Shown here piece after piece: positions 44,706-53,209 of a DNA stretch of 64,000 nt. The translations under genes were made by a program, and so were the position numbers. The stretch lies in NCBI GenBank assembly GCA_002439755.1, contig DJPH01000044.1, positions 12,372 through 76,371 on the forward strand, given 5' to 3'. This stretch comes from Prevotellaceae bacterium UBA6417 (lineage in GTDB: Bacteria > Bacteroidota > Bacteroidia > Bacteroidales > Bacteroidaceae). Under the pieces are notes generated by a model. That model searched no databases and was not told the origin of the DNA. It saw only the letters and a list, made by a program, of their open reading frames with translations. Within the stretch, counting starts at the first letter, position 1. The number at the start of each line of letters is the position of its first letter.

Positions 44706-46094
44706 TCAGAACGGAAAGTTGATACCAAAGTTGAAAGCCGCGTTGCACGACAGGGGAAGTCCCTGCTTGGCCATTTTTCCAATCGAGTGGTCGGTGGCAA
44801 CAAACATGTTGAAGCCTTTTGGATGAAGCGAAAGAATCCAGCCCAAAGACATTCCGTAGGTTCCTGCCGCGATATTGGCACCGGCACTGAACCATCGTGT
44901 CGGGTCTACATTGGCCGACAAGCGGAATTCGGTCCACGAGAATTTGCCTTGCATGCGTGTCGTATTGAGCAGCCCGAATTTCAGTTTTTCGTAAGCCGGC
45001 AACGTATACTGCGCCCCGAGGTTCAAGGTGGCTCCCAACGCACGGGTGCGGCCGCCTTCATCGCCATTGTCCTGCAACTCATAAAGCGAGGAAAGGCCTT
45101 CGCCCATCCTGTCGAATTCGTCCTCGAAATTGTTTTGTGCATCATCGTCCACATTGAAAATGTAGCGGTCGGTGGTAAAAGTCTTTTCGCCGTTTGTCGA
45201 TGCCACCATATTGTTTGACCAGCTGATGAAGCCCAAGTCGAGCAGCGAGGCACTGAATGTCCAGTCGTTGTCAAGCTTGTATTCTGCACCCAAATCGAAT
45301 GCCATTCCGAAACCGTTGAGACCGGCTCCGTCAACGTCGGCACCGCTCACATAGGTGTGGCGCACTTTTTCGCCTTCGGGGCCGCGCATTTTTTCTTCGG
45401 TCTCATAAGTCAGCCCCTTTACGCTGCTCTGTATCTTTGCATCGGTAACGGCTGTCCATTGGTCGGTGCCGAGCGTCAATTGGGCCTTGTTGAATTCGGC
45501 ATCTATATTGGCGCCGCCCAGCAGGAACTTGACTGCCGCGCCAACGCGCAGGTTCTCGTTGATTTTGCGGGAGTGGCCGAGGGCAATCTCACCGTAGGCG
45601 TCGGCATGGGCATTGAAATCCTTGATATCGTATGTGGTATTGGCGGGGCCTTCTTTGGCCAGATGGAAAATGGAACCGGGAATGACAACACCGAAATTGC
45701 TGCGAACATTGAGGCTCACGGTGTTGTAGCCGCCAAAAGCCTTGAAGCCCACAGAAAGAATGTTCAGTTTCATGTCAAAACCAAGCTTGTTTTTGTCGTT
45801 GATGTTGCCCATTGCCTCGGACGTGCTCACGTTCGGATTCATAAACGTCGTGGTCTTGCCGTTGACATTATACAGGATGTCGTCGACGCCCAGGTTGCTG
45901 CGCAGCCCCATATTGATGTTTCCCAAGGCGGGGAATGAAATGAAATTGCGGTCGTTGCCGATGGCGGGGTTCTGGCTGTAGCGATAAAGATAGCCGTTTG
46001 TAAAGTAGGCCGACCTTGTGTCTTGTGCCATGGCGGGCGCTGCCAACAGTGAAAGAAGGGCTATACGCGAAATCAGTTGGGTATATTGTTTCAT
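44706..46094 (-). CDS. DUF5723-like outer-membrane barrel
   Basis: A 462-residue exported protein (signal peptide MKQYTQLISRIALLSLLAAPAMAQ). The N-terminal motif AYFTNGYLYRYSQNPAIG and the many Gly/Asn-rich strand-like segments ending in NFGINFPF fit the DUF5723 barrel family of Bacteroidetes. Length is normal. It lies 34 bases after a large lipoprotein gene, with which it probably works. Function is not established. Confidence 0.8.
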   Translation of the reverse strand: MKQYTQLISRIALLSLLAAPAMAQDTRSAYFTNGYLYRYSQNPAIGNDRNFISFPALGNINMGLRSNLGVDDILYNVNGKTTTFMNPNVSTSEAMGNINDKNKLGFDMKLNILSVGFKAFGGYNTVSLNVRSNFGVVIPGSIFHLAKEGPANTTYDIKDFNAHADAYGEIALGHSRKINENLRVGAAVKFLLGGANIDAEFNKAQLTLGTDQWTAVTDAKIQSSVKGLTYETEEKMRGPEGEKVRHTYVSGADVDGAGLNGFGMAFDLGAEYKLDNDWTFSASLLDLGFISWSNNMVASTNGEKTFTTDRYIFNVDDDAQNNFEDEFDRMGEGLSSLYELQDNGDEGGRTRALGATLNLGAQYTLPAYEKLKFGLLNTTRMQGKFSWTEFRLSANVDPTRWFSAGANIAAGTYGMSLGWILSLHPKGFNMFVATDHSIGKMAKQGLPLSCNAAFNFGINFPF

Positions 46095-46128
46095 TTTGGT
46101 CTGTTCTTAGTGTTACTGAGTGGGTTCG

Positions 46129-47973
46129 TTATAATTCTTTTTCGTAGGTTCCCGATACTTTCACCTTTATGTTTTCCAAGGCAATGGTCTGCGTGGGTTT
46201 CAGTGGCGTTTGTCCGTCGGCGTTGTCCAGTCGGGCTTCGATGACGATGCCGTCAAGGTGGCGAATGTTGCCTTCTATGGCGATGACGATGGGTTCCGAC
46301 ATGTCTTTTGTTATGGTCTTGTCGATGGTGCCTACGATGGGATTTCCGTTTTCATCGCAGATGCGTTTGCCTTCGGTGTCGATGGGATAGACCGTAAAGG
46401 TGGCCGATATGGGAAGGTCGGTGCTGCAATCTGCCAGAACGTTTATTTTTTTGATTGTGAGGGCATCGAGGTCTTCGTCGTTCCATCCGTCGATGGTTTC
46501 TGAATATTTGATTTTCGATTCGGGGGTCAGTTGCAACGGGGCGTAGAACACCCATTTGCCTTCTACTGCCGCAATGTCTTTTCCCAATTGGAAGTCGGTG
46601 ACTTTCTGTTGGGGTATGCGTGGATCCACAACGTCTATGTCGATGCTTTCGGGTATTTTTTCGCCGCTCAGCACGTTCGACAATTGTGTGAATCCCTGTT
46701 GCATGGCGTTTGTAAAGTCAGCGGTTATTTTTTCTCCGTTGCTTTCGATGGTTCCCACGTAGTAGTTGCCGGGTTTGTAGGGCGACAGGCAATATTTGTT
46801 GTCAGCCTTGTCAATCACTACGCCTTCAGGGTTGTCGAGCGTGTAGCTGCTGGATTTTCCTGCGGTGTGCGATGTGAGTTTCAGGTTGGCCTGTGCCTTT
46901 AGTCCGTATCCGTATAGCGGGTTGGAGGCTTCGAGATAGAGTTGCGGGTTGGCCATGCGTATGTCCGTGCCTTCCTGGTTGAGGGCGTCGGGAATGTCGT
47001 TGAGCTCGACGGGATCTATGCTGATTCCGTCGATGTCGTATTTGATGTCGCCGCTGAATTTTTCAACATTGATGTCTGTCATCGTAGGCGCGCATACGTA
47101 GTGTACGTTCTGGGGCACAGCGTTTTTGAATGCTTCGAGGTTCAGGTTGCCGTTGTTGTCCCTGTAGGCCGGCAATACATCGGATTCGTAGATGTTGATG
47201 GAGCCCGATGCCACGTGGCATGCCGAGCTGAGCGAAAATACATGGTTTTCGAGACGGATGCCCGATGCCCGTCCTGCTTTTTCAACGTTGAGCGCAATGT
47301 CGAGACGGTGTGTCGTGGTCGATACGTTGCCTATGTTGATTTTTCCGGTGGCTGCGTCATAGGTTCCGATGCTCGGTGTTGCCTGCAAGCCGGGTATGAA
47401 GTCGATGGTGAGGTCTTCAATCTTGATTTCCTTGGCAATGCCTTGCAGTCCGTCGAATAAGAGTTGCAAACGGGCCTGCAAGCCTGTTGCGGTGATGTCG
47501 TCAAGGTCTACGATGTATTCGCTCACGTTGTCGGCCTGAACGTTTATTTCGGTCGACTTGTTGCTTATGTCATAAGCGGCAAGTCGGGTGTCCGTGCTCT
47601 GCCCTGCCCTGTATCGGCGCGATGCCGCCTGTGCGAAGTCTTTCAGCGTCAGCTGTGCTTCGATGGGCGTTATCGATGGTGCTGCGGCCGTAAACGATGG
47701 CACTTGGATGGTATTGGAACGGTAGGTGCCGCTTTCGACGATGGCATATTCGCCGTTGTCCATTTTTTTTATCTGGCTGTTTTCGTCCAGGTCGAGCATG
47801 GCGTCGAGTGTTATCCGGTCAAGGTTCAGGGGGATGGTCAGGTCGTTGACATTGATGCCTACCGTCGAGTCGATGTCCGACAGGTCGTAGTCGTTGTTCA
47901 TGCACGAGGCCAATGCTACCGCGACTGTCGCGAGACCCAATGCCAGGCGGTTTTTGCAGAATCGCTTTTTCAT
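46129..47973 (-). CDS. Large hypothetical lipoprotein
   Basis: A 614-residue predicted lipoprotein: signal peptide ending in VALASC (Cys24), then NNDYDLSDID. The rest is rich in Asp, Thr and Ile with repeated beta-sandwich-like stretches and few helices, as in surface lipoproteins of Bacteroidetes. I recognise no enzymatic motif. It is the first gene of a unit with the DUF5723 barrel and the YitT/kinase fusion, suggesting an envelope-associated complex. Function is unknown. Confidence 0.75.
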   Translation of the reverse strand: MKKRFCKNRLALGLATVAVALASCMNNDYDLSDIDSTVGINVNDLTIPLNLDRITLDAMLDLDENSQIKKMDNGEYAIVESGTYRSNTIQVPSFTAAAPSITPIEAQLTLKDFAQAASRRYRAGQSTDTRLAAYDISNKSTEINVQADNVSEYIVDLDDITATGLQARLQLLFDGLQGIAKEIKIEDLTIDFIPGLQATPSIGTYDAATGKINIGNVSTTTHRLDIALNVEKAGRASGIRLENHVFSLSSACHVASGSINIYESDVLPAYRDNNGNLNLEAFKNAVPQNVHYVCAPTMTDINVEKFSGDIKYDIDGISIDPVELNDIPDALNQEGTDIRMANPQLYLEASNPLYGYGLKAQANLKLTSHTAGKSSSYTLDNPEGVVIDKADNKYCLSPYKPGNYYVGTIESNGEKITADFTNAMQQGFTQLSNVLSGEKIPESIDIDVVDPRIPQQKVTDFQLGKDIAAVEGKWVFYAPLQLTPESKIKYSETIDGWNDEDLDALTIKKINVLADCSTDLPISATFTVYPIDTEGKRICDENGNPIVGTIDKTITKDMSEPIVIAIEGNIRHLDGIVIEARLDNADGQTPLKPTQTIALENIKVKVSGTYEKEL

Positions 47974-48038
47974 TGTAAGTTGAGTTTTGGATAGGTGATT
48001 TTGATGTTTTATTTAACGCTTTAAATATTTTGATGCTG

Positions 48039-48046
48039 CAAAGTTA
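48039..48046 (-). promoter_or_regulatory. Probable promoter -7 element for the lipoprotein-DUF5723-kinase unit
   Basis: Minus-strand TAACTTTG fits TAnnTTTG. A TTTTG lies about 24 bases upstream, longer than usual. Confidence 0.5.
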
Positions 48047-48095
48047 GCAATAATATTTTTGTTTTTGACGCAAAACTTGATGTTTTTTATTGTCA

Positions 48096-48129
48096 CAAAA
48101 AATCCTGCCTTCGCTGTGGAAAGCAGGAT
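48096..48129 (-). terminator. Rho-independent terminator after the zinc-ribbon gene
   Basis: Minus-strand stem ATCCTGC with GCAGGAT (48129-48123 with 48108-48102), partly extended inward, followed by T6. It lies 28 bases past the stop. Confidence 0.85.
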
Positions 48130-48156
48130 GTATGCGTTTTTCTGATGTTTTGGGTG

Positions 48157-48990
48157 CTATTCTTGTTCTTTGGCCGTTGTGCGGCGGCGGCGTGTCTTTT
48201 TGGGTTCTTCCACGGGTTTTTCCACTTCGATTCCGGCCAGTTCAGGGTCGATCATGATGCGGCCGCAATATTCGCACACAATGATTTTCTTGCGCAGGCG
48301 AACGTCCAGTTGCCTCTGGGGCGGTATTTTGTTGAAGCATCCGCCGCATGCGTCGCGTTGCACATAAACTATGCCCAAACCGTTACGGCTGTTGTCGCGG
48401 ATGCGTTTGAAGGCTTTGAGCAGGCGCGGCTCTATTTTGTCCTCGAGTTCCTTTGATTTTTCTCTCAGCTCGTCTTCCTGTACTTTTGTTTCGCGTATGA
48501 TGTCTTCCAGGTCGGCTTTCTTTGCCTCGAGGTCGGCCTGACGTTCTTTTTTGCGGCTTTCCGTTTCGCCGATTTCTTCCAGGCGGCGTTGGCGCTGTTC
48601 GTTGGCTTCGCGTATGCGCTTGTCGCAGAGCTGCATTTCAAGGTTCTGATATTCTATTTCCTTGCTCAGGGCGTCATATTCGCGGCTGTTGCGCACGTTT
48701 TCGAGGTTGGCCGTGTTTTTTTCCACGGTGCTTTGTGCCACGTTTTTCTTTTCCTTCAGTTTGGTGATGTCTACATCGATGGCTTTGATTTCTGCCTGTA
48801 TTTTATTGATATGTACATCCAGACCGATTATTTCGTTTTCCAGGTCGTGTACTTCGTTGGGAAGTTCGCCACGGATGTTGTTGATTTCGTCGATCTTCGA
48901 CAAGACGGTTTGCAGCTCGTAGAGGGTTTTCAGCTTCTGCTCTACGGTCATTTCAGACGGGCTTGTTTCCTTTAATGTTTCGCGTGCCAT
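48157..48990 (-). CDS. Coiled-coil protein with C4 zinc ribbon (CT398-like)
   Basis: A 277-residue protein. The ATG at 48990 (MARETLKETSPSEM) is used because the 112 earlier codons re-read the Nif3 gene. Residues about 20-180 are a long coiled coil rich in Glu, Lys and Leu. A zinc ribbon follows with CGGC and CEYC pairs (about 203-206 and 226-229), then a basic tail (KKTRRRRTT). This layout matches the DUF164/CT398-like family of predicted nucleic-acid-binding proteins. Paired with nif3 (35-base gap), as in many bacteria. Confidence 0.88.
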   Translation of the reverse strand: MARETLKETSPSEMTVEQKLKTLYELQTVLSKIDEINNIRGELPNEVHDLENEIIGLDVHINKIQAEIKAIDVDITKLKEKKNVAQSTVEKNTANLENVRNSREYDALSKEIEYQNLEMQLCDKRIREANEQRQRRLEEIGETESRKKERQADLEAKKADLEDIIRETKVQEDELREKSKELEDKIEPRLLKAFKRIRDNSRNGLGIVYVQRDACGGCFNKIPPQRQLDVRLRKKIIVCEYCGRIMIDPELAGIEVEKPVEEPKKTRRRRTTAKEQE

Positions 48991-49025
48991 ATTTATAGTT
49001 GTTTTATTGGATGATTGTTTCGTGC

Positions 49026-49808
49026 TTAAAGATAATGTATGGGGTTGGTGTTTATCGTGGTTATCCGGGTGCGAAGTGCGGGCAGGCTGTCTTCCAGCAG
49101 TTTTTGCAGGAGCTGCTGCGTGAACTGCTCGCTTTGGTAGTGTCCGAGCACGCCTATCTGAATGCGTCCGTCCCATCCGAAGAACCGGTGGTAGTTCATC
49201 TCTCCGGTCAGGAAGGCATCGGCTCCGGCCTCCAGTGCCCGGGGCAGCAGAAAGTCGCCCGCACCGCCGCACAGAGCCACTTTCCGGATGGGGCGTCCGT
49301 CCAAGAGTCTGTTGTGTTGCAGGCATTCCACCCGGAAAGTCCTTTTTATATGCTTCAGAAAGTCACCGGCTTCCATCGGTCTGCCCAACCGTCCCACAAC
49401 GCCGCTTCCGCCCTGCCCGTCGCTGCGTTCCTGCAACAGCTGCAGGTCTTCGAGCCCTATGCGGCGGCCCATTTCATAATTGACGCCTCCGCGGGCGTTG
49501 TCAAGATTGGTGTGGGCGGCATAGACGGCTATGTCGTGTCTCACGGCATAACGGACACACCGTTCAACCTGCGTGCCGTCGGTGAGATGTCGCAGGGGGC
49601 GGAACAGCAGCGGATGATGCGCTATGACCATGTTGAGACCTTGGGCCGCGGCTTCGCGCAGCACTTCTTCGGTCACGTCCAAACACAACAATGCCCCTGA
49701 TACTTCCGCCTCCGTCAGTCCCGTCTGCAGGCCGGCATTGTCATATTCCTCCTGCAGGGGCAGAGGCGCGAAACGCTCAAGGGCTTCAATCACGTCCTTT
49801 ATCTTCAC
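49026..49808 (-). CDS. Nif3-like dinuclear metal-centre protein
   Basis: A 260-residue Nif3/YbgI-family protein; members form hexamers with two metals per subunit. Metal ligands are visible: His64-His65 in AHHPLLF, His99 and Asp103 in AAHTNLDN, and GHYQSEQF near the end with His and Glu. It lacks the roughly 100-residue middle insertion present in many Firmicute and Bacteroidetes relatives, so it is the compact form. The biochemical role is not settled, though GTP-cyclohydrolase-like activity has been proposed for the family. Confidence 0.9.
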   Translation of the reverse strand: MKIKDVIEALERFAPLPLQEEYDNAGLQTGLTEAEVSGALLCLDVTEEVLREAAAQGLNMVIAHHPLLFRPLRHLTDGTQVERCVRYAVRHDIAVYAAHTNLDNARGGVNYEMGRRIGLEDLQLLQERSDGQGGSGVVGRLGRPMEAGDFLKHIKRTFRVECLQHNRLLDGRPIRKVALCGGAGDFLLPRALEAGADAFLTGEMNYHRFFGWDGRIQIGVLGHYQSEQFTQQLLQKLLEDSLPALRTRITTINTNPIHYL

Positions 49809-49828
49809 ACCTTGTGGATTTTAAGCTG

Positions 49829-49860
49829 CAAATTTAAGAAAAACTATTTGCCTGTGCAAA
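49829..49860 (-). promoter_or_regulatory. Promoter for nif3 and the zinc-ribbon gene
   Basis: Minus-strand TTTG (49860-49857), 20 bases, TAAATTTG (49836-49829): an ideal match. Transcription would start near 49822, 14 bases before the ATG. Confidence 0.78.
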
Positions 49861-50072
49861 TTTGCGAGCCTAATATTTTTTCCGGCACGCCCGCGCGGCC
49901 TTTTCAGCGGTGTGCTGCCAATGCCGACGCGAGGGCTGCAAATTGTGACCCGTAGGGAGAAAATTACGCCTTTCTGCGTGGCTTTTCTGAAAAATGCCGC
50001 CTGTTTGGCTTTTTTAATGCGTTCGATTTATAAATTTACATATTTTCATAATCGTAATAAGTATAATAACTG

Positions 50073-50080
50073 TAATTTTG
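50073..50080 (+). promoter_or_regulatory. Probable promoter -7 element for aguA-aguB
   Basis: TAATTTTG fits TAnnTTTG within an A+T-rich stretch. No good TTG at the usual spacing. It excludes the ATG at 50078 as a start on this transcript. Confidence 0.5.
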
Positions 50081-50191
50081 CATGTACAAACCGTTAATGA
50101 CATGGGTCTTTTAGTAAAAGCGAAAACGGCCACCATCACGGAGGCCACTTTGCAGTTGCGCGGCATGGAACCGAAGGAGAATCCCATCGAG

Positions 50192-51262
50192 ATGACCCGT
50201 TCGGTGTTTCCTTCCGAATGGTTTCCCCAAAGCGGCGTGCTGCTCACCTGGCCTCACGCCGGAACCGACTGGCTGCCCTATCTCGACGAAGTGACCGAGG
50301 TATATGTAAAAATGGCCTATCATATCAGTTCGGCAGAGCGCCTCATCATCGTGACGCCCCACCCCGGCGAAGTGAGCAGGCTGCTGAAGGCAAGGCTGCC
50401 GCGCGAAGCATTCGGGCGCATCGGCTTTGTGGAGTGTCCCACCAACGACACCTGGACCCGCGACCACGGCTTTATCAGTGTGCGCGAGGAAGGCATCTGG
50501 CAGCTCATGGATTTCCGTTTCAACGGCTGGGGAGGCAAGTTCGAGGCCTCACTTGACAATGCCGTCAACCGCCGCCTTTATGCAAGCGGATGGCTCAAAG
50601 GCCGCTACAGGGATTGCAACGACTTTGTGCTCGAAGGCGGCTCGATCGAGAGCGACGGCCGCGGCACCCTGATGACCACCTCGCGCTGCCTTCTGAACCC
50701 CAACCGCAATCCCGGCATGAGCCGCGACGAAATAGAGAGCCGGCTGAAGCGCCTGTTGCACATTGACCGCATTCTTTGGATCGATCACGGCTATCTGGCC
50801 GGCGACGATACCGACAGTCATGTTGACACCCTTGCGCGTTTCTGCCCCGACGGCGGCATCGCCTACGTACAGTGCAGCGACCGCAGCGACGAACACTATG
50901 ACGAGCTCCGGCAGATGGAGCGCGAGCTGCAATCTTTCCGCACCCCCGAGGGTGAGCCTTATGCGCTCTACCCGCTGCCCATGCCGCGGCCACTATACGA
51001 TGACGACGGCGACAGGCTGCCGGCCACCTATGCCAATTTCCTGGTTGTCAACGACAAGGTGCTGATGCCATCGTATGGCAGCCCCGAAACCGACGAGGCA
51101 GCCCGCGACATGCTTCAAAAAGCCTTTCAGGGCTATGCCGTAGACACCATAGACTGCAGCGTGCTTGTGCGCCAGCACGGCTCGCTCCATTGTTCCACCA
51201 TGCAATTGCCCAAAGGCATCGTGAGGGAACATCCGTGTGCAGATACAACAACCGAAATATGA
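50192..51262 (+). CDS. aguA: Agmatine deiminase
   Basis: A 356-residue enzyme converting agmatine to N-carbamoylputrescine. Family motifs: SEWFPQSGVLLTWPH at the start, CPTNDTWTRDHGFISV, FNGWGGKF, LEGGSIESDG, DDTDSHVDTLARF and GSLHCSTMQ near the end, where Cys334 is the catalytic nucleophile. The start at 50192 (MTRSVFPSEW) agrees with the family; upstream ATGs at 50102 and 50165 are in frame and would add up to 30 residues of unfamiliar sequence. Its stop overlaps the aguB start by four bases. Confidence 0.94.
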   Translation: MTRSVFPSEWFPQSGVLLTWPHAGTDWLPYLDEVTEVYVKMAYHISSAERLIIVTPHPGEVSRLLKARLPREAFGRIGFVECPTNDTWTRDHGFISVREEGIWQLMDFRFNGWGGKFEASLDNAVNRRLYASGWLKGRYRDCNDFVLEGGSIESDGRGTLMTTSRCLLNPNRNPGMSRDEIESRLKRLLHIDRILWIDHGYLAGDDTDSHVDTLARFCPDGGIAYVQCSDRSDEHYDELRQMERELQSFRTPEGEPYALYPLPMPRPLYDDDGDRLPATYANFLVVNDKVLMPSYGSPETDEAARDMLQKAFQGYAVDTIDCSVLVRQHGSLHCSTMQLPKGIVREHPCADTTTEI

Positions 51263-52182
51263 ATACCCAAGAAAAAAAACTGAAGGTCGGTATGGTTCAG
51301 CAGCACAACACTGCCGACATCACCGACAACCGGCGCAGGCTGGCCGGAAAGGTGGAACGGATGGCCCGTGACGGCTGCCGCCTCATCGTATTGCAGGAAT
51401 TGCACGATTCGCTCTATTTCTGCCAGACCGAAAACGTGGACTGCTTCGACCTGGCCCAGCCCATTCCCGGCGATGTGACTCAGACCTACAGCCGCCTGGC
51501 GGCGCGTCTGGGCATAGTGCTCGTCACTTCGCTCTTTGAGCGGCGCAGTGCCGGTCTCTACCACAACACGGCCGTGGTTTTCGAAGCCGACGGCAGCCTT
51601 GCGGGCACCTATCGCAAGATGCACATACCCGACGATCCGGCCTACTACGAGAAATTCTATTTCACGCCCGGCGACACAGGCTTCCGACCCATACAGACAA
51701 GCGTGGGAAGGCTCGGCGTGATGGTCTGCTGGGACCAATGGTATCCCGAAGCCGCCCGTCTGATGGCACTGGCCGGCGCCGAACTGCTCATCTACCCCAC
51801 CGCCATAGGCTATGAGAGCACCGACAGCCCCGAAGAGCAGCAACGCCAGCGCGAAGCCTGGACAACCGTGCAGCGCGGCCATGCCGTGGCCAACGGACTG
51901 CCCCTGATAGCCGTCAACAGGGTGGGACACGAACCCGACCCCTCGGGCAGCACCAAGGGCATCAAGTTTTGGGGCAGCAGTTTCGCATGCGGTCCGCAGG
52001 GCGAGCTTCTCACCCGGGCTTCAGAGAGCGAAGAGGCCGAACCCGAGGTGGAAATAGACCTGCAACGCTCGGAGAACGTGCGCAGATGGTGGCCCTTCTT
52101 GCGCGACCGCCGCATAGAAGCCTACGGCAACCTGACAAAGAGATTCATTGACAACCCACTCCAAAAGACGGGCGAAATGTAA
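51259..52182 (+). CDS. aguB: N-carbamoylputrescine amidase
   Basis: A 307-residue nitrilase-superfamily enzyme that hydrolyses N-carbamoylputrescine to putrescine, CO2 and ammonia. The catalytic triad is Glu47 (LQEL), Lys120 (YRKMHIPDD) and Cys157 (VMVCWDQWYPE). The ATG overlaps the aguA stop (ATGA), so the two are translationally coupled and together form the two-step agmatine route to putrescine. The arginine decarboxylase that would supply agmatine is not in this window. Confidence 0.95.
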   Translation: MNTQEKKLKVGMVQQHNTADITDNRRRLAGKVERMARDGCRLIVLQELHDSLYFCQTENVDCFDLAQPIPGDVTQTYSRLAARLGIVLVTSLFERRSAGLYHNTAVVFEADGSLAGTYRKMHIPDDPAYYEKFYFTPGDTGFRPIQTSVGRLGVMVCWDQWYPEAARLMALAGAELLIYPTAIGYESTDSPEEQQRQREAWTTVQRGHAVANGLPLIAVNRVGHEPDPSGSTKGIKFWGSSFACGPQGELLTRASESEEAEPEVEIDLQRSENVRRWWPFLRDRRIEAYGNLTKRFIDNPLQKTGEM

Positions 52183-52354
52183 ACCAAAGAAAACAATCAG
52201 AACAAATAATGCTGCAAAAAGTATCAAAACGACAAGTTTTTGATTTGAAAAATTGATTTTTGAAAGATTTTCGATTCAAAATGTATCAATATTCAAAACT
52301 TATCGCCAACTTTGCAGCGTAGAACAAAATTAACTACAAAGACAAGACTTGACA

Positions 52355-53197
52355 ATGAGCACGATTCATTTTACAAAGATGCAAGGAGCCGGAAACGACT
52401 ATATATATGTAGACATCGAAAAAAACAGGATTCCCAATCCCTCGGACGCAGCCATCAGATGGAGCGCGCCTCACACAGGCATCGGAAGCGACGGCCTGAT
52501 ACTCATCGGCAAGTCGGATAAGGCGGATTTCAGCATGCGCATGTTCAACAACGACGGCTCGGAAGGCTTGATGTGCGGCAACGGCATCAGGTGTGTGGGC
52601 AAATATGTCTACGACCATCGCCTGACCCGTAGCAAAAGCATCAGCATAGAGACCAAGGCCGGCATAAAATACCTGGAACTGCACACCGACGGCAACGATG
52701 AAGTGACAAGTGCCACGGTAGACATGGGCGAGCCCATCCTGACCGACAAAGGACAGCTGGCAACCGACAACGGACGGATGTCAGACGGCATCATCGGTGC
52801 CGGCGGCAAGACCTATGAAGGCACATTCGTATCGATGGGCAATCCCCACTTTGTGATATTCGTCAGCGACATACAAAAGGTCAACCTGGCTCAGGAAGGC
52901 CCCGGCCTGGAGCATCATCCCGTGTTTCCCCAGCAATGCAACATAGAATTTGCCGAAGTGCGCCCCGACGGCACCATACGCACACGTGTATGGGAGCGTG
53001 GCACCGGCATAACGATGGCCTGCGGAACGGGAGCCTGCGCCACAGCCGTGGCAGCCATACTGCGCGGATTTGCCAAAGACCGTGCCACGATAGTGATGGA
53101 CGGAGGCAGCCTGCAGATTGAATGGAACAAAGACAACAACCACATATACATGTCGGGACCCGCAACAACCGTCTTTGAAGGCGATATACAACTATAA
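52355..53197 (+). CDS. dapF: Diaminopimelate epimerase
   Basis: A 280-residue cofactor-independent epimerase converting LL- to meso-diaminopimelate for lysine and cell-wall synthesis. Both catalytic cysteines are present: Cys74 in LMCGNGIRC and Cys223 in MACGTGACA. The start is the ATG at 52355 (MSTIHFTKMQGAGNDY); a TTG two codons earlier is less likely. It is separated from dapL by 12 bases. Confidence 0.96.
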   Translation: MSTIHFTKMQGAGNDYIYVDIEKNRIPNPSDAAIRWSAPHTGIGSDGLILIGKSDKADFSMRMFNNDGSEGLMCGNGIRCVGKYVYDHRLTRSKSISIETKAGIKYLELHTDGNDEVTSATVDMGEPILTDKGQLATDNGRMSDGIIGAGGKTYEGTFVSMGNPHFVIFVSDIQKVNLAQEGPGLEHHPVFPQQCNIEFAEVRPDGTIRTRVWERGTGITMACGTGACATAVAAILRGFAKDRATIVMDGGSLQIEWNKDNNHIYMSGPATTVFEGDIQL

Positions 53198-53209
53198 AAA
53201 ACAAACATC

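Larger units (their letters stand above)
49809..50191. other. Intergenic region between nif3 and aguA
   Basis: This 383-base gap separates divergent genes and contains a strong minus-strand promoter for nif3 (49829-49860) and a -7 element facing aguA (50073-50080). The stretch from 50020 to 50075 is very A+T-rich. A frame from 50078 or 50102 runs into aguA, but its first codons do not resemble the family. No other gene or RNA is seen. Confidence 0.65.

Noticed and set aside
49026..49808. Truncated Nif3 gene
   Set aside because: Although shorter than relatives with a middle insertion, all metal-ligand motifs are present and the length matches the compact Nif3/YbgI form.
52307..52314. CAACTTTG as a -7 promoter element for dapF
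   Set aside because: The invariant TA start of the element is missing and no TTG lies at the right distance; a promoter in this A+T-rich gap is likely but cannot be placed.
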